From contig CANNOC010000016.1 in the NCBI GenBank assembly GCA_947507155.1, positions 1 through 64,000 of the forward strand: a stretch of DNA of 64,000 bases. The letters are read 5' to 3'. The translations under genes were made by a program, and so were the position numbers. The DNA comes from an uncultured Collinsella sp. GTDB taxonomy: Bacteria > Actinomycetota > Coriobacteriia > Coriobacteriales > Coriobacteriaceae. Below are positions 1 through 8,212 of the stretch, piece by piece. Positions within the stretch are counted from its first letter, which is position 1. Every line of letters starts with the position of its first letter. The notes below the pieces were generated by a model that had not been told where the DNA came from, did not search any database, and worked only from the letters and a program-made list of their open reading frames with translations.

Positions 1-16
1 AACAACTAGTCATTTA

Positions 17-35
17 AGAACGTCCCCAATGACTA
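17..35. repeat. Partial copy of the GGGAC-core intergenic palindrome
   Basis: The 19 bases match the right arm of the perfect palindrome at 19503-19560 (AGAACGTCCCCAATGACTA). CTAGTCATT at 6-14 resembles the start of its left arm. The copy looks truncated or internally deleted, and the window edge hides what lies upstream. Confidence 0.5.
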
Positions 36-50
36 CCCCTGCAAAAAAAC

Positions 51-105
51 TGTACACCAGCATCCAAAGATGTCGAAAAATGTCGATTTTGGATGCTGGT
101 GTACA
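51..105 (-). terminator. Long hairpin with T-run on the minus strand, after the glutaredoxin gene
   Basis: Perfect 18-bp arms at 51-68 and 88-105 enclose a 19-nt loop that holds ATGTCGA twice. The run of A at 43-49 becomes a T-run directly after the stem on the minus strand, so the hairpin suits an intrinsic terminator for the glutaredoxin gene that ends at 150. The stem is long for a plain terminator and may be a repeat element used as one. Confidence 0.6.
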
Positions 106-149
106 TGTTTGGGTCGTATGGGTTGGGGCCAGCCGACCGCAATAGAACG

Positions 150-395
150 CTAGAGCAGGTTCTCCTGCGCCCACGCGATGATGTCGCTCGATTCGTAGAG
201 CGGCTTGCCGTCGATGAACAGGCAGGGAACCTGGCGTTTTCCGCCGACGGCGATGAGTGTCTGCTCGGCATCGGTATCGGTCGAGATATTGCGCTCGGGA
301 ATGGTCACGCCGTTATCGGCAAGGAAACGCTTGACCTTTATGCAATACGGGCAGCCGGTCATAACGTAGAGCGCGAGCTCATGATTAGTAGCCAT
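150..395 (-). CDS. Glutaredoxin-like thiol-disulfide oxidoreductase
   Basis: An 81-residue glutaredoxin-fold protein. The active site CPYC lies at residues 15-18 after a hydrophobic beta strand, and the cis-proline motif QVPCLFIDG is present further on, as expected for the thioredoxin fold. Glutaredoxins reduce protein disulfides or mixed disulfides in the cytoplasm. I chose the ATG at 395 because GGAG sits just upstream; an in-frame start at 440 would add 15 residues unlike the family. It is followed by the hairpin at 51-105. Partner reductases are not visible nearby, so the electron donor is unknown. Confidence 0.85.
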   Translation of the reverse strand: MATNHELALYVMTGCPYCIKVKRFLADNGVTIPERNISTDTDAEQTLIAVGGKRQVPCLFIDGKPLYESSDIIAWAQENLL

Positions 396-446
396 AGGTC
401 TCCAATCGGTTGCGGTTTTGATTGAAATACCCAAAGCCACCGCGGT

Positions 447-1274
447 CTATGCGCGCGTCAACGACGACTCGATCGCCTGGACCAGAAACGCCGTGGCTCC
501 GGTGCCGCAGGGCTTGTCGTAGTAGTCAACAAAGCGCTGGTCGGCAAGATAGCCGTGGGCGAGACCCAGGTACGCTTCGTTCTGGGGTTCGCGCCCCCAG
601 TTGAGACCAATCCAACGACGATGCATCGCGACGAGCTTGCGAGCCTCGCTTCCATCCGCATCGCCGTCGCCCATGGCAATCGAGAGCTGACCCAGAATAG
701 CGCGTTCAAGTTCCTTCATGTCGTTCCATGTCTGAGGATCCATGTCCAGCAGCGCCTCGTTTGCCGCATCGATAGCCTCATCGCCATAGCGCGCCCGCGC
801 CTCGGCACCGTAGCGCTCCTCGTTTTCTTGCACGGCGCGCCAGCGCTCCAGTTGCGGCAGGACGGCGCCCATGAGCGAGACGGCTTCGTCGAGCGACATG
901 CCGGTGTTTTGTGCCAGCCGCGGGGCACAGTCCTCGATCATCGTCTCCATGGTGGTCTCGTAGGTGTACTGGCCGTGGTCGTAGCACCACTTGCAGTAAT
1001 GATCGGTCGCGGCGCCCGCAGCATCGGTACCGCAGTCGTCGGGCGTGAGTATCATGCCGCAGCTCTGGCAATAGTGCTCGGGCATTTCGAGCAGGTGAGA
1101 CAGGGGCTCGTCGGTTACGGCGGCGATGAGCTTCATCATGTCGATGCCCGGTGTGACCTCGCCGCGTTCCCAACGGCTGACGGCTTGGCGTGTGACGAAG
1201 AGCTTGGTGGCGAGCTGCTCCTGGGTAAGGTGATGGGCGCGACGGACAGCAATGAGCTTTTCTGCAAAGGCCAT
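447..1274 (-). CDS. XRE-family regulator with zinc ribbon and TipAS-like C-terminal domain
   Basis: Residues 1-60 form an XRE helix-turn-helix (LTQEQLATKLFVTRQAVSRW). Residues about 68-100 carry two cysteine pairs (CQSC, CKWC) typical of a small zinc ribbon. The rest, with WNDMKELERAI, HRRWIGLNW and FVDYYDKPCG, resembles the TipAS domain, which in TipA-type regulators binds thiopeptide antibiotics. The combination suggests a ligand-sensing transcription factor, though the ligand is unknown. The start has GAAAGGAGC just upstream. The gene is divergent from trmO, so it could act on the shared region 1275-1414. Function beyond DNA binding is inferred. Confidence 0.8.
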   Translation of the reverse strand: MAFAEKLIAVRRAHHLTQEQLATKLFVTRQAVSRWERGEVTPGIDMMKLIAAVTDEPLSHLLEMPEHYCQSCGMILTPDDCGTDAAGAATDHYCKWCYDHGQYTYETTMETMIEDCAPRLAQNTGMSLDEAVSLMGAVLPQLERWRAVQENEERYGAEARARYGDEAIDAANEALLDMDPQTWNDMKELERAILGQLSIAMGDGDADGSEARKLVAMHRRWIGLNWGREPQNEAYLGLAHGYLADQRFVDYYDKPCGTGATAFLVQAIESSLTRA

Positions 1275-1401
1275 AGCGGCTCCTTTCTGCTGGTTGATGG
1301 CTTAAGCATACGCGGCAGCAGGTGCCCTTCCAAGCAACCGTTGGTTGCACGACGGGGACCGCGGCGAAGAATTGCGCGCAACGTCCCACACCTCCATGCC
1401 G

Positions 1402-1407
1402 TACAAT
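1402..1407 (+). promoter_or_regulatory. Candidate -10 box for a leaderless trmO transcript
   Basis: TACAAT ends seven bases before the ATG at 1415. That places the expected transcription start on or next to the start codon, and no Shine-Dalgarno sequence is visible between them. No convincing -35 hexamer is visible at 17-bp spacing. Confidence 0.4.
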
Positions 1408-1414
1408 GACCGGC

Positions 1415-2152
1415 ATGGAACCTATCGCACACATACATACCGACCTGCCGCAGAAGTTCGGCATTCCGCGCAACAGCTTTTTGGCGCCTCATCTGCAGGG
1501 ACGCATCGTGTTTGAGCCGGAATTTGCCTCCAATGCAGCGGTTGAGGGTCTAGACTCCTTCTCTCACCTGTGGCTGCTGTGGCGCTTCGAAAACGGAACG
1601 CCCGGCGGCACGGCTAAGGACATAGCTACCGATGCCAAGACGCAGGACAGGTCCGGCACCAATGCCAAGTGGTCGAAAACTGTGCGCCCGCCGCGTCTGG
1701 GTGGAGCCGAGCGCGTGGGCGTGTTTGCCACGCGCAGTCCGTTTCGCCCTAATCCCATCGGTCTTACCTGCGTCAAGCTCGATCGCGTCGAGCTCACCGA
1801 CAATGGTCCCATCATCCATGTGCTGGGGGCCGACCTGCGTGACGGCACGCCCATCTACGACATTAAGCCCTACATTCCGTTTGCGGACTGTCACCCGGAT
1901 GCGACCGGCGGCTGGATTGAGGGTACTCCGTGGCAAGAGCTCGACGCCGAGTTCCCACAAGCGCTGCAAGACAAGGTCCCGCCCGCAAAGCTCCCTGGTT
2001 TGGTCGAGGTCCTTCGCCAAGATCCGCGCCGCGCGGGCAGCAAACACGAGCCAAACCGCGTTTACCATTTGGCTTACGCCGGGCTTGACATATCGTTTAC
2101 GGTCGACGGCGCCAGGTTGACGGTAACCGCCATCAACGACGCGCGGGACTAA
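1415..2152 (+). CDS. trmO: tRNA (N6-threonylcarbamoyladenosine37-N6)-methyltransferase TrmO
   Basis: About 245 residues of the TrmO/TsaA (UPF0066) family, which uses S-adenosylmethionine to methylate t6A37 in certain tRNAs. The N-terminal beta-barrel is recognisable from the start MEPIAHIHTD and the signature RSPFRPNPIGLT, which forms part of the cofactor site. DIKPYIPFAD follows, and the C-terminal extension is typical of bacterial TrmO. Two ATGs compete (1406 and 1415). I prefer 1415 because TACAAT at 1402-1407 would otherwise overlap the coding region. The 108-base gap to the lyase gene downstream shows no clear terminator. Confidence 0.88.
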   Translation: MEPIAHIHTDLPQKFGIPRNSFLAPHLQGRIVFEPEFASNAAVEGLDSFSHLWLLWRFENGTPGGTAKDIATDAKTQDRSGTNAKWSKTVRPPRLGGAERVGVFATRSPFRPNPIGLTCVKLDRVELTDNGPIIHVLGADLRDGTPIYDIKPYIPFADCHPDATGGWIEGTPWQELDAEFPQALQDKVPPAKLPGLVEVLRQDPRRAGSKHEPNRVYHLAYAGLDISFTVDGARLTVTAINDARD

Positions 2153-2259
2153 CCATCCGTCCGTATCCGTCAAAAACAACGCCTAACCCCGCTCCAAAAC
2201 CGCCCGTGCTGGTGGACAATAACGCCTACCAAAACAATCACTTTGCACGGGAGCTCAGC

Positions 2260-3474
2260 ATGAAATACGACTTTAGCTCGCTTATCGACCGCCACGGCAT
2301 GGACGCCATCGCCGTTGACTCTTGGGGTGAAATCCCCGGTATGGCTCCGAACGCACCCGACGAGGGCTTCGACCGCATTCCCATGTGGGTGGCGGACATG
2401 AACTTCGCCACGGTACCCACGGTCCAGGAGCACATCATTCAGCGTGTCCAGCACCCCATGTTCGGCTATTTCAATCCGCGCCCCGAATATTTCGACCGCA
2501 TCATCGAATGGCAGAGCCGCCGCAATGACGTCGAGGGCCTGCGCCCTGAGCATATCGGCTACGAAAATGGCGTGCTGGGCGGTGTCGTGTCGACGCTGCG
2601 TGCGTATGTTCAGCCGGGCGATGCGGTGCTGGTCCACAGCCCCACCTACATCGGCTTTACCAAGTCTATCGAAGCCGCGGGCTATCGTATTGTCCACAGC
2701 CCGCTTAAACTCGACAACCAGGGCGTGTGGCGCATGGACTTTGAGGACATGGAGCACAAGCTCGCCCAAAACCACATTCATGCTGCGGTGTTCTGCTCTC
2801 CGCACAATCCCTGCGGCCGCGTATGGGAGCGTGACGAGATAGAGCGCGCCATGGACATTTATCGCCAGCACGATTGCGTGGTGATCTCGGACGAGATTTG
2901 GTCCGATATCATCCTGCCGGGACACAGGCATATCCCGACGCAGTCGGTGAGCGAGGATGCTCGCATGCGCACGGTTGCCCTCTACGCGCCCAGCAAGACG
3001 TTCAACCTGGCGGGTCTGGTCGGCAGCTACCACATCATCTACAACGAGACGCTGCGCGACCGCGTGTGCGCCGTGTCCAACAAGACCCACTACAACGAGA
3101 TGAATGTCCTCTCCATGCATGCGCTTATCGGTGCCTACCAGCCGCAGGGCTACGAGTGGGTGGACGAGCTCAACCAGGTGCTTGCCGGCAATATCGAGTA
3201 CTTCTGCAATTACGTGGACGAGCATTTTGAGGGCGTGGGCTATTCACGTCCGCAGGGCACGTACATGGTGTTTCTGGACTGCACCGAGTGGTGCCGCGAG
3301 CATGGCTGCGATATTCAGTGGTTGCTCGACGAGGGGGCGCGCGTGGGCGTGGGGTATCAGGACGGCCGTCCGTTTCACGGACCCTGCCACATTCGCGTGA
3401 ATCTGGCGCTGCCGCTTTCGCGCGTAAAGGAAGCGTGCGACCGCCTGGACCGCTACGTTTTTAATGCACGGTAA
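2260..3474 (+). CDS. MalY/PatB-family PLP-dependent aminotransferase / C-S beta-lyase
   Basis: A 404-residue fold-type I PLP enzyme of the MalY/PatB group, which usually cleaves cystathionine or other cysteine S-conjugates and can modulate regulators. The opening (YDFSSLIDRHGMDAIAVDSW) and the early PMWVADMNF are hallmarks of the group. SPTYIGF, CSPHNPCGRVW, SDEIWSDI and the PLP lysine in SKTFNLAG follow in order. The start at 2260 has GGGAG at a good distance; an in-frame start at 2206 lies before that site. Substrate cannot be decided from sequence. It converges with the PPOX-fold gene at 3570. Confidence 0.87.
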   Translation: MKYDFSSLIDRHGMDAIAVDSWGEIPGMAPNAPDEGFDRIPMWVADMNFATVPTVQEHIIQRVQHPMFGYFNPRPEYFDRIIEWQSRRNDVEGLRPEHIGYENGVLGGVVSTLRAYVQPGDAVLVHSPTYIGFTKSIEAAGYRIVHSPLKLDNQGVWRMDFEDMEHKLAQNHIHAAVFCSPHNPCGRVWERDEIERAMDIYRQHDCVVISDEIWSDIILPGHRHIPTQSVSEDARMRTVALYAPSKTFNLAGLVGSYHIIYNETLRDRVCAVSNKTHYNEMNVLSMHALIGAYQPQGYEWVDELNQVLAGNIEYFCNYVDEHFEGVGYSRPQGTYMVFLDCTEWCREHGCDIQWLLDEGARVGVGYQDGRPFHGPCHIRVNLALPLSRVKEACDRLDRYVFNAR

Positions 3475-3484
3475 GTGAGCACTG

Positions 3485-3526
3485 CATGCGGGGCCTTCTG
3501 CCAGGCCGGCTGGAAGGTTCCGCATG
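3485..3526. other. Hairpin between convergent genes
   Basis: CATGCGG at 3485-3491 pairs with CCGCATG at 3520-3526, and the interior CCTTC/GAAGG and CCAG/CTGG can extend the stem. It lies between two converging genes, where a shared terminator would be expected, but there is no T-run on either side. Its role as a terminator is uncertain. Confidence 0.4.
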
Positions 3527-3569
3527 GTAAAACGTCTGTAACCATTGGGCGCAGACCTGCTTTTGGAGC

Positions 3570-4049
3570 TTACTTTTCTTGAATCTGCTTACCGCAGAGA
3601 TGCTCAATCGTAATCTCGTAGAGTTGGACGCCCTTGATGTCTTTGGCGATTTCCTCTTCGACTTCCTCGGCAGAAGGGTAGTACTTAAGCGCGAGCTGGC
3701 GGACTTTATCCTCGATAAACGCGGGAGTGTCATTTGCCAGGCGACAGCGGCCAAAGACCACGGTACTCATAACGTAGGGAGCCCAGTCACCGTCCTGGTA
3801 CCACTCGTTGCCGTAAACGGTAAAGCAGACCTTGTCATCGCGCTTGAGTGCGTCGACCTTGTGGCCGGCTTTGGCACCATGGAAATAAATCTTGTCGTGC
3901 TCGGCGTCGAAGAAGTAGTTGACGGGAATGGCATAAGGGTAGCCATCGTCGCCGTTGACGGCAAAGACGCCGCGCTTGCAGGTGGCGAGCAACTCGCGCG
4001 CTTCCTCGTCAGTGATGGCACGTTTCTTTCGACGTAAGGGCCTAAACAT
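3570..4049 (-). CDS. Pyridoxamine 5'-phosphate oxidase-fold flavoprotein (NimA-like)
   Basis: A 159-residue split-barrel flavin-binding protein. The order CKRGVFAVNGDDGYPYAIPVNY, then IYFHGAKAGHKVDALKRDDKVCFTVYG, matches the small PPOX family that includes NimA nitroimidazole reductases. Such proteins bind FMN or a related flavin and reduce small substrates or act in redox stress, but the substrate here is unknown. AAAGGAAG precedes the start. It is transcribed away from the hybrid kinase start and may be co-transcribed downstream of it, since that gene lies 41 bases upstream on the same strand. Confidence 0.8.
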   Translation of the reverse strand: MFRPLRRKKRAITDEEARELLATCKRGVFAVNGDDGYPYAIPVNYFFDAEHDKIYFHGAKAGHKVDALKRDDKVCFTVYGNEWYQDGDWAPYVMSTVVFGRCRLANDTPAFIEDKVRQLALKYYPSAEEVEEEIAKDIKGVQLYEITIEHLCGKQIQEK

Positions 4050-4090
4050 CGTTGGCTTCCTTTCTGCTGCGTATGGTTGTTGAGCACAAA

Positions 4091-6895
4091 CTATAGCGAA
4101 ACGGATCCGTTTGTCTTGATGCGAGCGAGCATGTTTTTGAGCTTGTTAAAGTCGAGCGGTTTGGGCAGATGGGCGTTCATACCGGCATCGTGTGCCGCTT
4201 GGGCGTCCTCGGCAAAGGCGTTGGCGGTGAGCGCGATGATGGGGATATCGGCTGCATCGACCTTCTCGCTCAGACGAATCGCGCGGGTTGCCTCGTAGCC
4301 GTCCATGCCCGGCATCATGATGTCCATTAGAATCGCATCGAAGCTACCCGCGGGACGGCCAACGTATAGGTCGACCGCTTCGTTGCCGTCGGCGGCGCGA
4401 GTTACGACGATGCCCTCGCTTTCGAGCAGCGCCTGGGCAATCTCGGCATTGAGCTCGTTATCTTCTGCCAAAAGGACGTTCATGTCGGCAAGCGAGCAGC
4501 TGTTTGCCTGGCCGTCCGCACGCTCTCTTGCCCGAGGGTTCTTGTCGATATCGAGCGGAATCTGGACGTTGAACGTACTCCCCACGCCAACTTCACTCGA
4601 AATCTCAATCGTACCGCCCATCAGTTCAATTAGTGACTTGACGATTGGCATGCCCATGCCGGTTCCTTGGAACTTGCTGCGCGCATCGTTACCTTCTTGG
4701 GCAAACGGCTCATAGATATGCTTTAAAAACTCGGGAGCCATGCCAATGCCGGTATCCGAAACGCTAAAGCAAAAGAGCGCGCGCCCATCATCGAGTGGCT
4801 TGGTCTTTGAGCTAAAAGTGACGGAGCCGCCGTGCTTGTTGTACTTAATGCTGTTGTCTAACAGGTTGATCATGATCTGTCGGATATGGGTGGGACTGCC
4901 GATCATGTATGGCCCCGTGGCGTACGGCAGACTATCGTCCTGCATTGTGATGCCGTTATCGGATGCGCGGAGCTTGCACAGCACCAGCGTATCGTCACAG
5001 AGCTCTTTGAGGTTAAAAGGCGCATGTTCCAGTGTTATCTTGCGGTCTTCGATTTTGCCCATCTCGAGGATGTCGTTAATCAGCGAGAGCAGGTGATTGG
5101 CGGCAACACGAGCCTTGGCGCGGCTTTCGCGGGCGACCTGGATATCGCCTTCCTTCAATTCCTCGATCTCGATAAGACCCAGGATGCCGTTGAGTGGCGT
5201 GCGGATGTCGTGGCTCATACGCGTGAGGAATGCCGTCTTGGCGGCGTTGGCGGCGTCGGCTTTCTGCTGTTCTTTCTGCGCACGTTGAAGCGACCAGACA
5301 AGGATGACGATGCCGGTGAGCAAAATGCAGATGACGACTGCCACAATGACGATGCGGTTGCGGTAGAGAAGTCGGAACGCATCCGATTCTTGCGCCGAGT
5401 ACGATGTGGGGGAATAACTGCTTGCAGAGAGCGATTCGCCAGCATTGACGATGCCCTTATTAATGATTCCCAACAGCACGGGCTTGCCGCGCGGAATCAA
5501 ACACGATAGCTGTGCCGTGTCGGTGAGCTCCTGTGTTTTGAAATCCTCGATGTCGTAGGTGTCGCGGATGGTTTCCAGACGCGTACTGGGGACAATGATG
5601 CAACGTGCCTTCCCATTATTGAAGGCTTCGAGCGCCTCGTTGTCATTCGGATATTCGGTTACCTTTGCGTCGGGGAATAGGTTTTCGAGCTCAAGACGGT
5701 TGACGATCGCGTTTGCTGTGCAAGCGATGTTCTTAAGGTCACTGTTCAGGTTGCTGCTGCTGTGAATGGCGGTTAGGGAAACCGTTCCCATCGGGTTTGA
5801 CAGGATGACCCCTGCCTGCTCGGCAAGCCAGTAGTCGCGAAACAACGGTAGGGCGACATCGATGGTCCCTTTGGAAAGGGCTTTGGTCATTTGCTTATTG
5901 TCCGAGAACGCTACTGTTGCAACCGTAATGCCAAACTTGTCGTGCAACGTCGTTGCAAGCGAGGCGAGCGATCCTTCCATTTCGCCGTCGTCATTTTGCG
6001 TGCAGTAGGGGAGTTTGTTTTTAAGATAGCCGATCGTGATGGTGTTGTCGTTTGCTTTGAGCCAGGAGCGCTCGGGGCCGGTGAGCGATGATGAGCCGCT
6101 GTTTTGGGTCGAGTAGCTAGATTTGACTTCGTCGTTATAGCGTGGGTTGACGCGGGCGATTGCCGTCATGGCGGCATTGATGTCGTTCATCAGATCGGGG
6201 CGGCTTTTGGGAACGGCAAAATAGTAGTCACTCGAGCCAACGTAGAACATGGGCGACGCATCGGGCGACGAGATAGTGTCGTTCATAATGACGGCGTCGA
6301 CCTCGCCGTCTGCAAGCGCCTCAAAGAGGGCGCCGCCGGTGCTGATTTCTTTATAGGTACAGGTGATGCCTTCGTTGGCGAGCCACTGCTGGCCGACGAA
6401 GGTTTGCATAGCGCCGGGGTTGTAGCCGATGGTAAGGCCTTGGAGCGCTTGGGGGTCACCCTTGGCCAGGTCGTCGCGATTGGGCTTGGCGTAGATGTAG
6501 TAGCGCTCGGTGCCCTCGGGGTTCGAGGAAAAGAGCAACTTTTGGGCGCGTTCCTCGGAGTAGGAGATGTTGGGCATGAGGTCGATGTCGCCCACCTCGA
6601 GCATGTCCATAAGCTCGGTGAAAGTGCCGGAGACGTATTCGTACTGCCAGCCCGGCGTGTAGTATGACAGCGTCTGCAGGTAGTCATAACCCCAGCCCGA
6701 AAGGCGCTCGCCCGGCGTGCCCTCCTGGAAGCCTTTGTTGTTGACGAGCCAGCCAACGCGGACCGTCTTGACCTGTTGGTCGGTGTTGGCGGCATAGGCC
6801 TGGACAGGCGCGATGGAATTCAGCACGGTAAGTGCGGCAAGCACAATGGCCAGAGCGCGATATATAACTGAACGAAGGGCGACGGCAGCTCTCAC
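4091..6895 (-). CDS. BvgS-type hybrid sensor histidine kinase with two solute-binding domains
   Basis: About 934 residues. Residue numbers here count from an upstream in-frame ATG at 6928. A signal segment ends near 46. Two tandem periplasmic solute-binding-3 domains follow (about 52-275 and 290-500), then a membrane helix at about 524-546. HisKA carries the phospho-His in SHDIRTPLNG (His 573). The HATPase domain contains DTGIGM and GTGMGMPIV, and a receiver domain carries the phospho-Asp in LMDIMMPGMDG (Asp 869). No Hpt or DNA-binding domain is present, so the phosphate must pass to a partner encoded elsewhere. I chose the GTG at 6895 because AGGA precedes it and it gives a normal signal peptide. 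Amino acids or related solutes are the likely ligands. Confidence 0.85.
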   Translation of the reverse strand: MRAAVALRSVIYRALAIVLAALTVLNSIAPVQAYAANTDQQVKTVRVGWLVNNKGFQEGTPGERLSGWGYDYLQTLSYYTPGWQYEYVSGTFTELMDMLEVGDIDLMPNISYSEERAQKLLFSSNPEGTERYYIYAKPNRDDLAKGDPQALQGLTIGYNPGAMQTFVGQQWLANEGITCTYKEISTGGALFEALADGEVDAVIMNDTISSPDASPMFYVGSSDYYFAVPKSRPDLMNDINAAMTAIARVNPRYNDEVKSSYSTQNSGSSSLTGPERSWLKANDNTITIGYLKNKLPYCTQNDDGEMEGSLASLATTLHDKFGITVATVAFSDNKQMTKALSKGTIDVALPLFRDYWLAEQAGVILSNPMGTVSLTAIHSSSNLNSDLKNIACTANAIVNRLELENLFPDAKVTEYPNDNEALEAFNNGKARCIIVPSTRLETIRDTYDIEDFKTQELTDTAQLSCLIPRGKPVLLGIINKGIVNAGESLSASSYSPTSYSAQESDAFRLLYRNRIVIVAVVICILLTGIVILVWSLQRAQKEQQKADAANAAKTAFLTRMSHDIRTPLNGILGLIEIEELKEGDIQVARESRAKARVAANHLLSLINDILEMGKIEDRKITLEHAPFNLKELCDDTLVLCKLRASDNGITMQDDSLPYATGPYMIGSPTHIRQIMINLLDNSIKYNKHGGSVTFSSKTKPLDDGRALFCFSVSDTGIGMAPEFLKHIYEPFAQEGNDARSKFQGTGMGMPIVKSLIELMGGTIEISSEVGVGSTFNVQIPLDIDKNPRARERADGQANSCSLADMNVLLAEDNELNAEIAQALLESEGIVVTRAADGNEAVDLYVGRPAGSFDAILMDIMMPGMDGYEATRAIRLSEKVDAADIPIIALTANAFAEDAQAAHDAGMNAHLPKPLDFNKLKNMLARIKTNGSVSL

Positions 6896-6982
6896 GTGCA
6901 ATCCTAACGAATCGAGACAATACCGCATAAGGATACCAGCTCAGCCTGCCCAGTCGGCAGCTGTACCGCTAAACGCTCCCGC

Positions 6983-7041
6983 CCGGCAGTTGGGGACAGT
7001 CCCTTTCTGCCGGCACAAAAGGGAACGTCCCTAACTGCCGG
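6983..7041. repeat. 59-nt palindrome with GGGAC/GTCCC core
   Basis: Outer arms CCGGCAGTT (6983-6991) and AACTGCCGG (7033-7041) continue inward through GGGAC/GTCCC and a second inner stem CCCTTT/AAAGGG. One long hairpin fills most of the gap between the kinase and the K+ channel gene. It belongs to the same family as those at 19503, 20434, 28991, 34495 and 45240. Confidence 0.65.
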
Positions 7042-7093
7042 TTGTGGGACAATACCGAGCGAACGTGATTGGGCGTCTGGAAAAGGGGTCGCG

Positions 7094-7519
7094 ATGAACA
7101 GGTTAAGGACGCTTGCCGACGTGTTGCGCCAGGCTGGCTTTGCGCGCATCACGGGCCTGTTTCTTATCTTTTACCTGCTGTGCTCGACGGCCGTCTGGCT
7201 GTCCGAGCCCACGACCCTTACGTTTGGCGATGGCCTGTGGTTTAGCTTTGAGACGGTCTCGACGATCGGCTTTGGCGATATCCCAGCCGAAACGCCGGTT
7301 GCCCGCGCTATTACCGTCGTCTTGAGCGTTATCAGCATTTTCTACATCGCCATGCTCACGGGCGTGGCGGTGAACTACTGCAATACGCTCATCAAGCTGC
7401 GCCAAAAGGACACTATGGCGCGCTTTATGGATGATCTGGAGCATTTGGAAGAGCTCGATCGCGACGAGCTCGCCGATCTTTCGCGTCGCGTGCGCGAGTA
7501 TCGTCGACGCCAGCGCTAG
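7094..7519 (+). CDS. Two-helix potassium channel family protein
   Basis: A 141-residue membrane protein with the KcsA-like plan: a first helix at about 18-38, a pore loop, the selectivity filter TIGFGD near residues 56-61, and a second helix at about 74-96. A charged cytoplasmic tail (MDDLEHLEELDRDELADLSRR) follows and could be helical. Such proteins form tetrameric K+ pores in the cytoplasmic membrane. There is no RCK/TrkA-N domain, so gating is unclear. AAAGGGG precedes the ATG. The LOG-family gene starts 36 bases downstream on the same strand and may be co-transcribed. Confidence 0.85.
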   Translation: MNRLRTLADVLRQAGFARITGLFLIFYLLCSTAVWLSEPTTLTFGDGLWFSFETVSTIGFGDIPAETPVARAITVVLSVISIFYIAMLTGVAVNYCNTLIKLRQKDTMARFMDDLEHLEELDRDELADLSRRVREYRRRQR

Positions 7520-7555
7520 AACGGGCGCCGTGCGTCACGATGAGGGGGACTGAAT

Positions 7556-8089
7556 ATGAATATCACCGTGTATCTGGGTGCCAGCGTCGGTAATGACCCG
7601 GCGTTTCTGCCCGCGGTGCAGGAGCTGGGCAACTGGATTGGCGCCAACGGACACGCGCTGGTATACGGCGGGTCCAAGTCAGGCCTGATGGGTGCACTCG
7701 CCGATAGCGTACTCGAGGCGGGTGGACACGTGACGGGTGTTGAGCCGAGTTTTTTTATCGAGGCCGAGTTTCAACATGACGGTATCGACGACCTCATCGT
7801 GACGAGTGATATGGCGGAGCGCAAGGCCAAGATGATTGAGCTCGGCGATGCGTTCGTCGCCTTTCCCGGTGGGACGGGCACGCTCGAGGAGATTGCCGAG
7901 GTCATGTCCGCGGTGTCGTTGGGGCACCTGAGTGCTCCGTGCATCCTGTATAACCTGGACGGTTACTACAACGACCTCAAGGCGCTGCTCGGGCACATGA
8001 TTGATAAGGGGCTTTCGAGCCCGAGGCGCCAGCACGGCATCTACTTTGCCGACGATTTGCGCGAGATTGCGTCAATTATCGGCAGCTAA
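7556..8089 (+). CDS. LOG-family (TIGR00730-type) Rossmann-fold protein
   Basis: A 177-residue member of the lysine-decarboxylase-like / LONELY GUY family. The family motif PGGTGTLEE is intact (FPGGTGTLEEIAEV), and the N-terminal GGSKSGLMG nucleotide-binding loop and the ERKAKMIELGDAFV stretch are present. Characterised members hydrolyse nucleoside 5'-monophosphates to base plus ribose-5-phosphate. In bacteria the physiological substrate is often unclear. GAGGGGG precedes the start. It probably shares a transcript with the K+ channel gene upstream, but no functional link is obvious. Confidence 0.87.
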   Translation: MNITVYLGASVGNDPAFLPAVQELGNWIGANGHALVYGGSKSGLMGALADSVLEAGGHVTGVEPSFFIEAEFQHDGIDDLIVTSDMAERKAKMIELGDAFVAFPGGTGTLEEIAEVMSAVSLGHLSAPCILYNLDGYYNDLKALLGHMIDKGLSSPRRQHGIYFADDLREIASIIGS

Positions 8090-8212
8090 GCCTTGGACTT
8101 ACACGTGCGGCGCTCAACGGTGCCGTTCGCGGCGTGGATGGTTGGCCCGTCCGCGCTGTGCCCGTCTTACAATAAAACGTATCTATGTTGACTTTGACCG
8201 CGGGAGGACCCG

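Noticed and set aside
555-1409. Long ORF opposite the XRE/TipAS gene
   Set aside because: It is the mirror of a well-supported gene on the other strand; it has no ribosome site and no recognisable domain. The same reasoning excludes the long ORFs opposite prfC, kup, patB and the aminotransferase.
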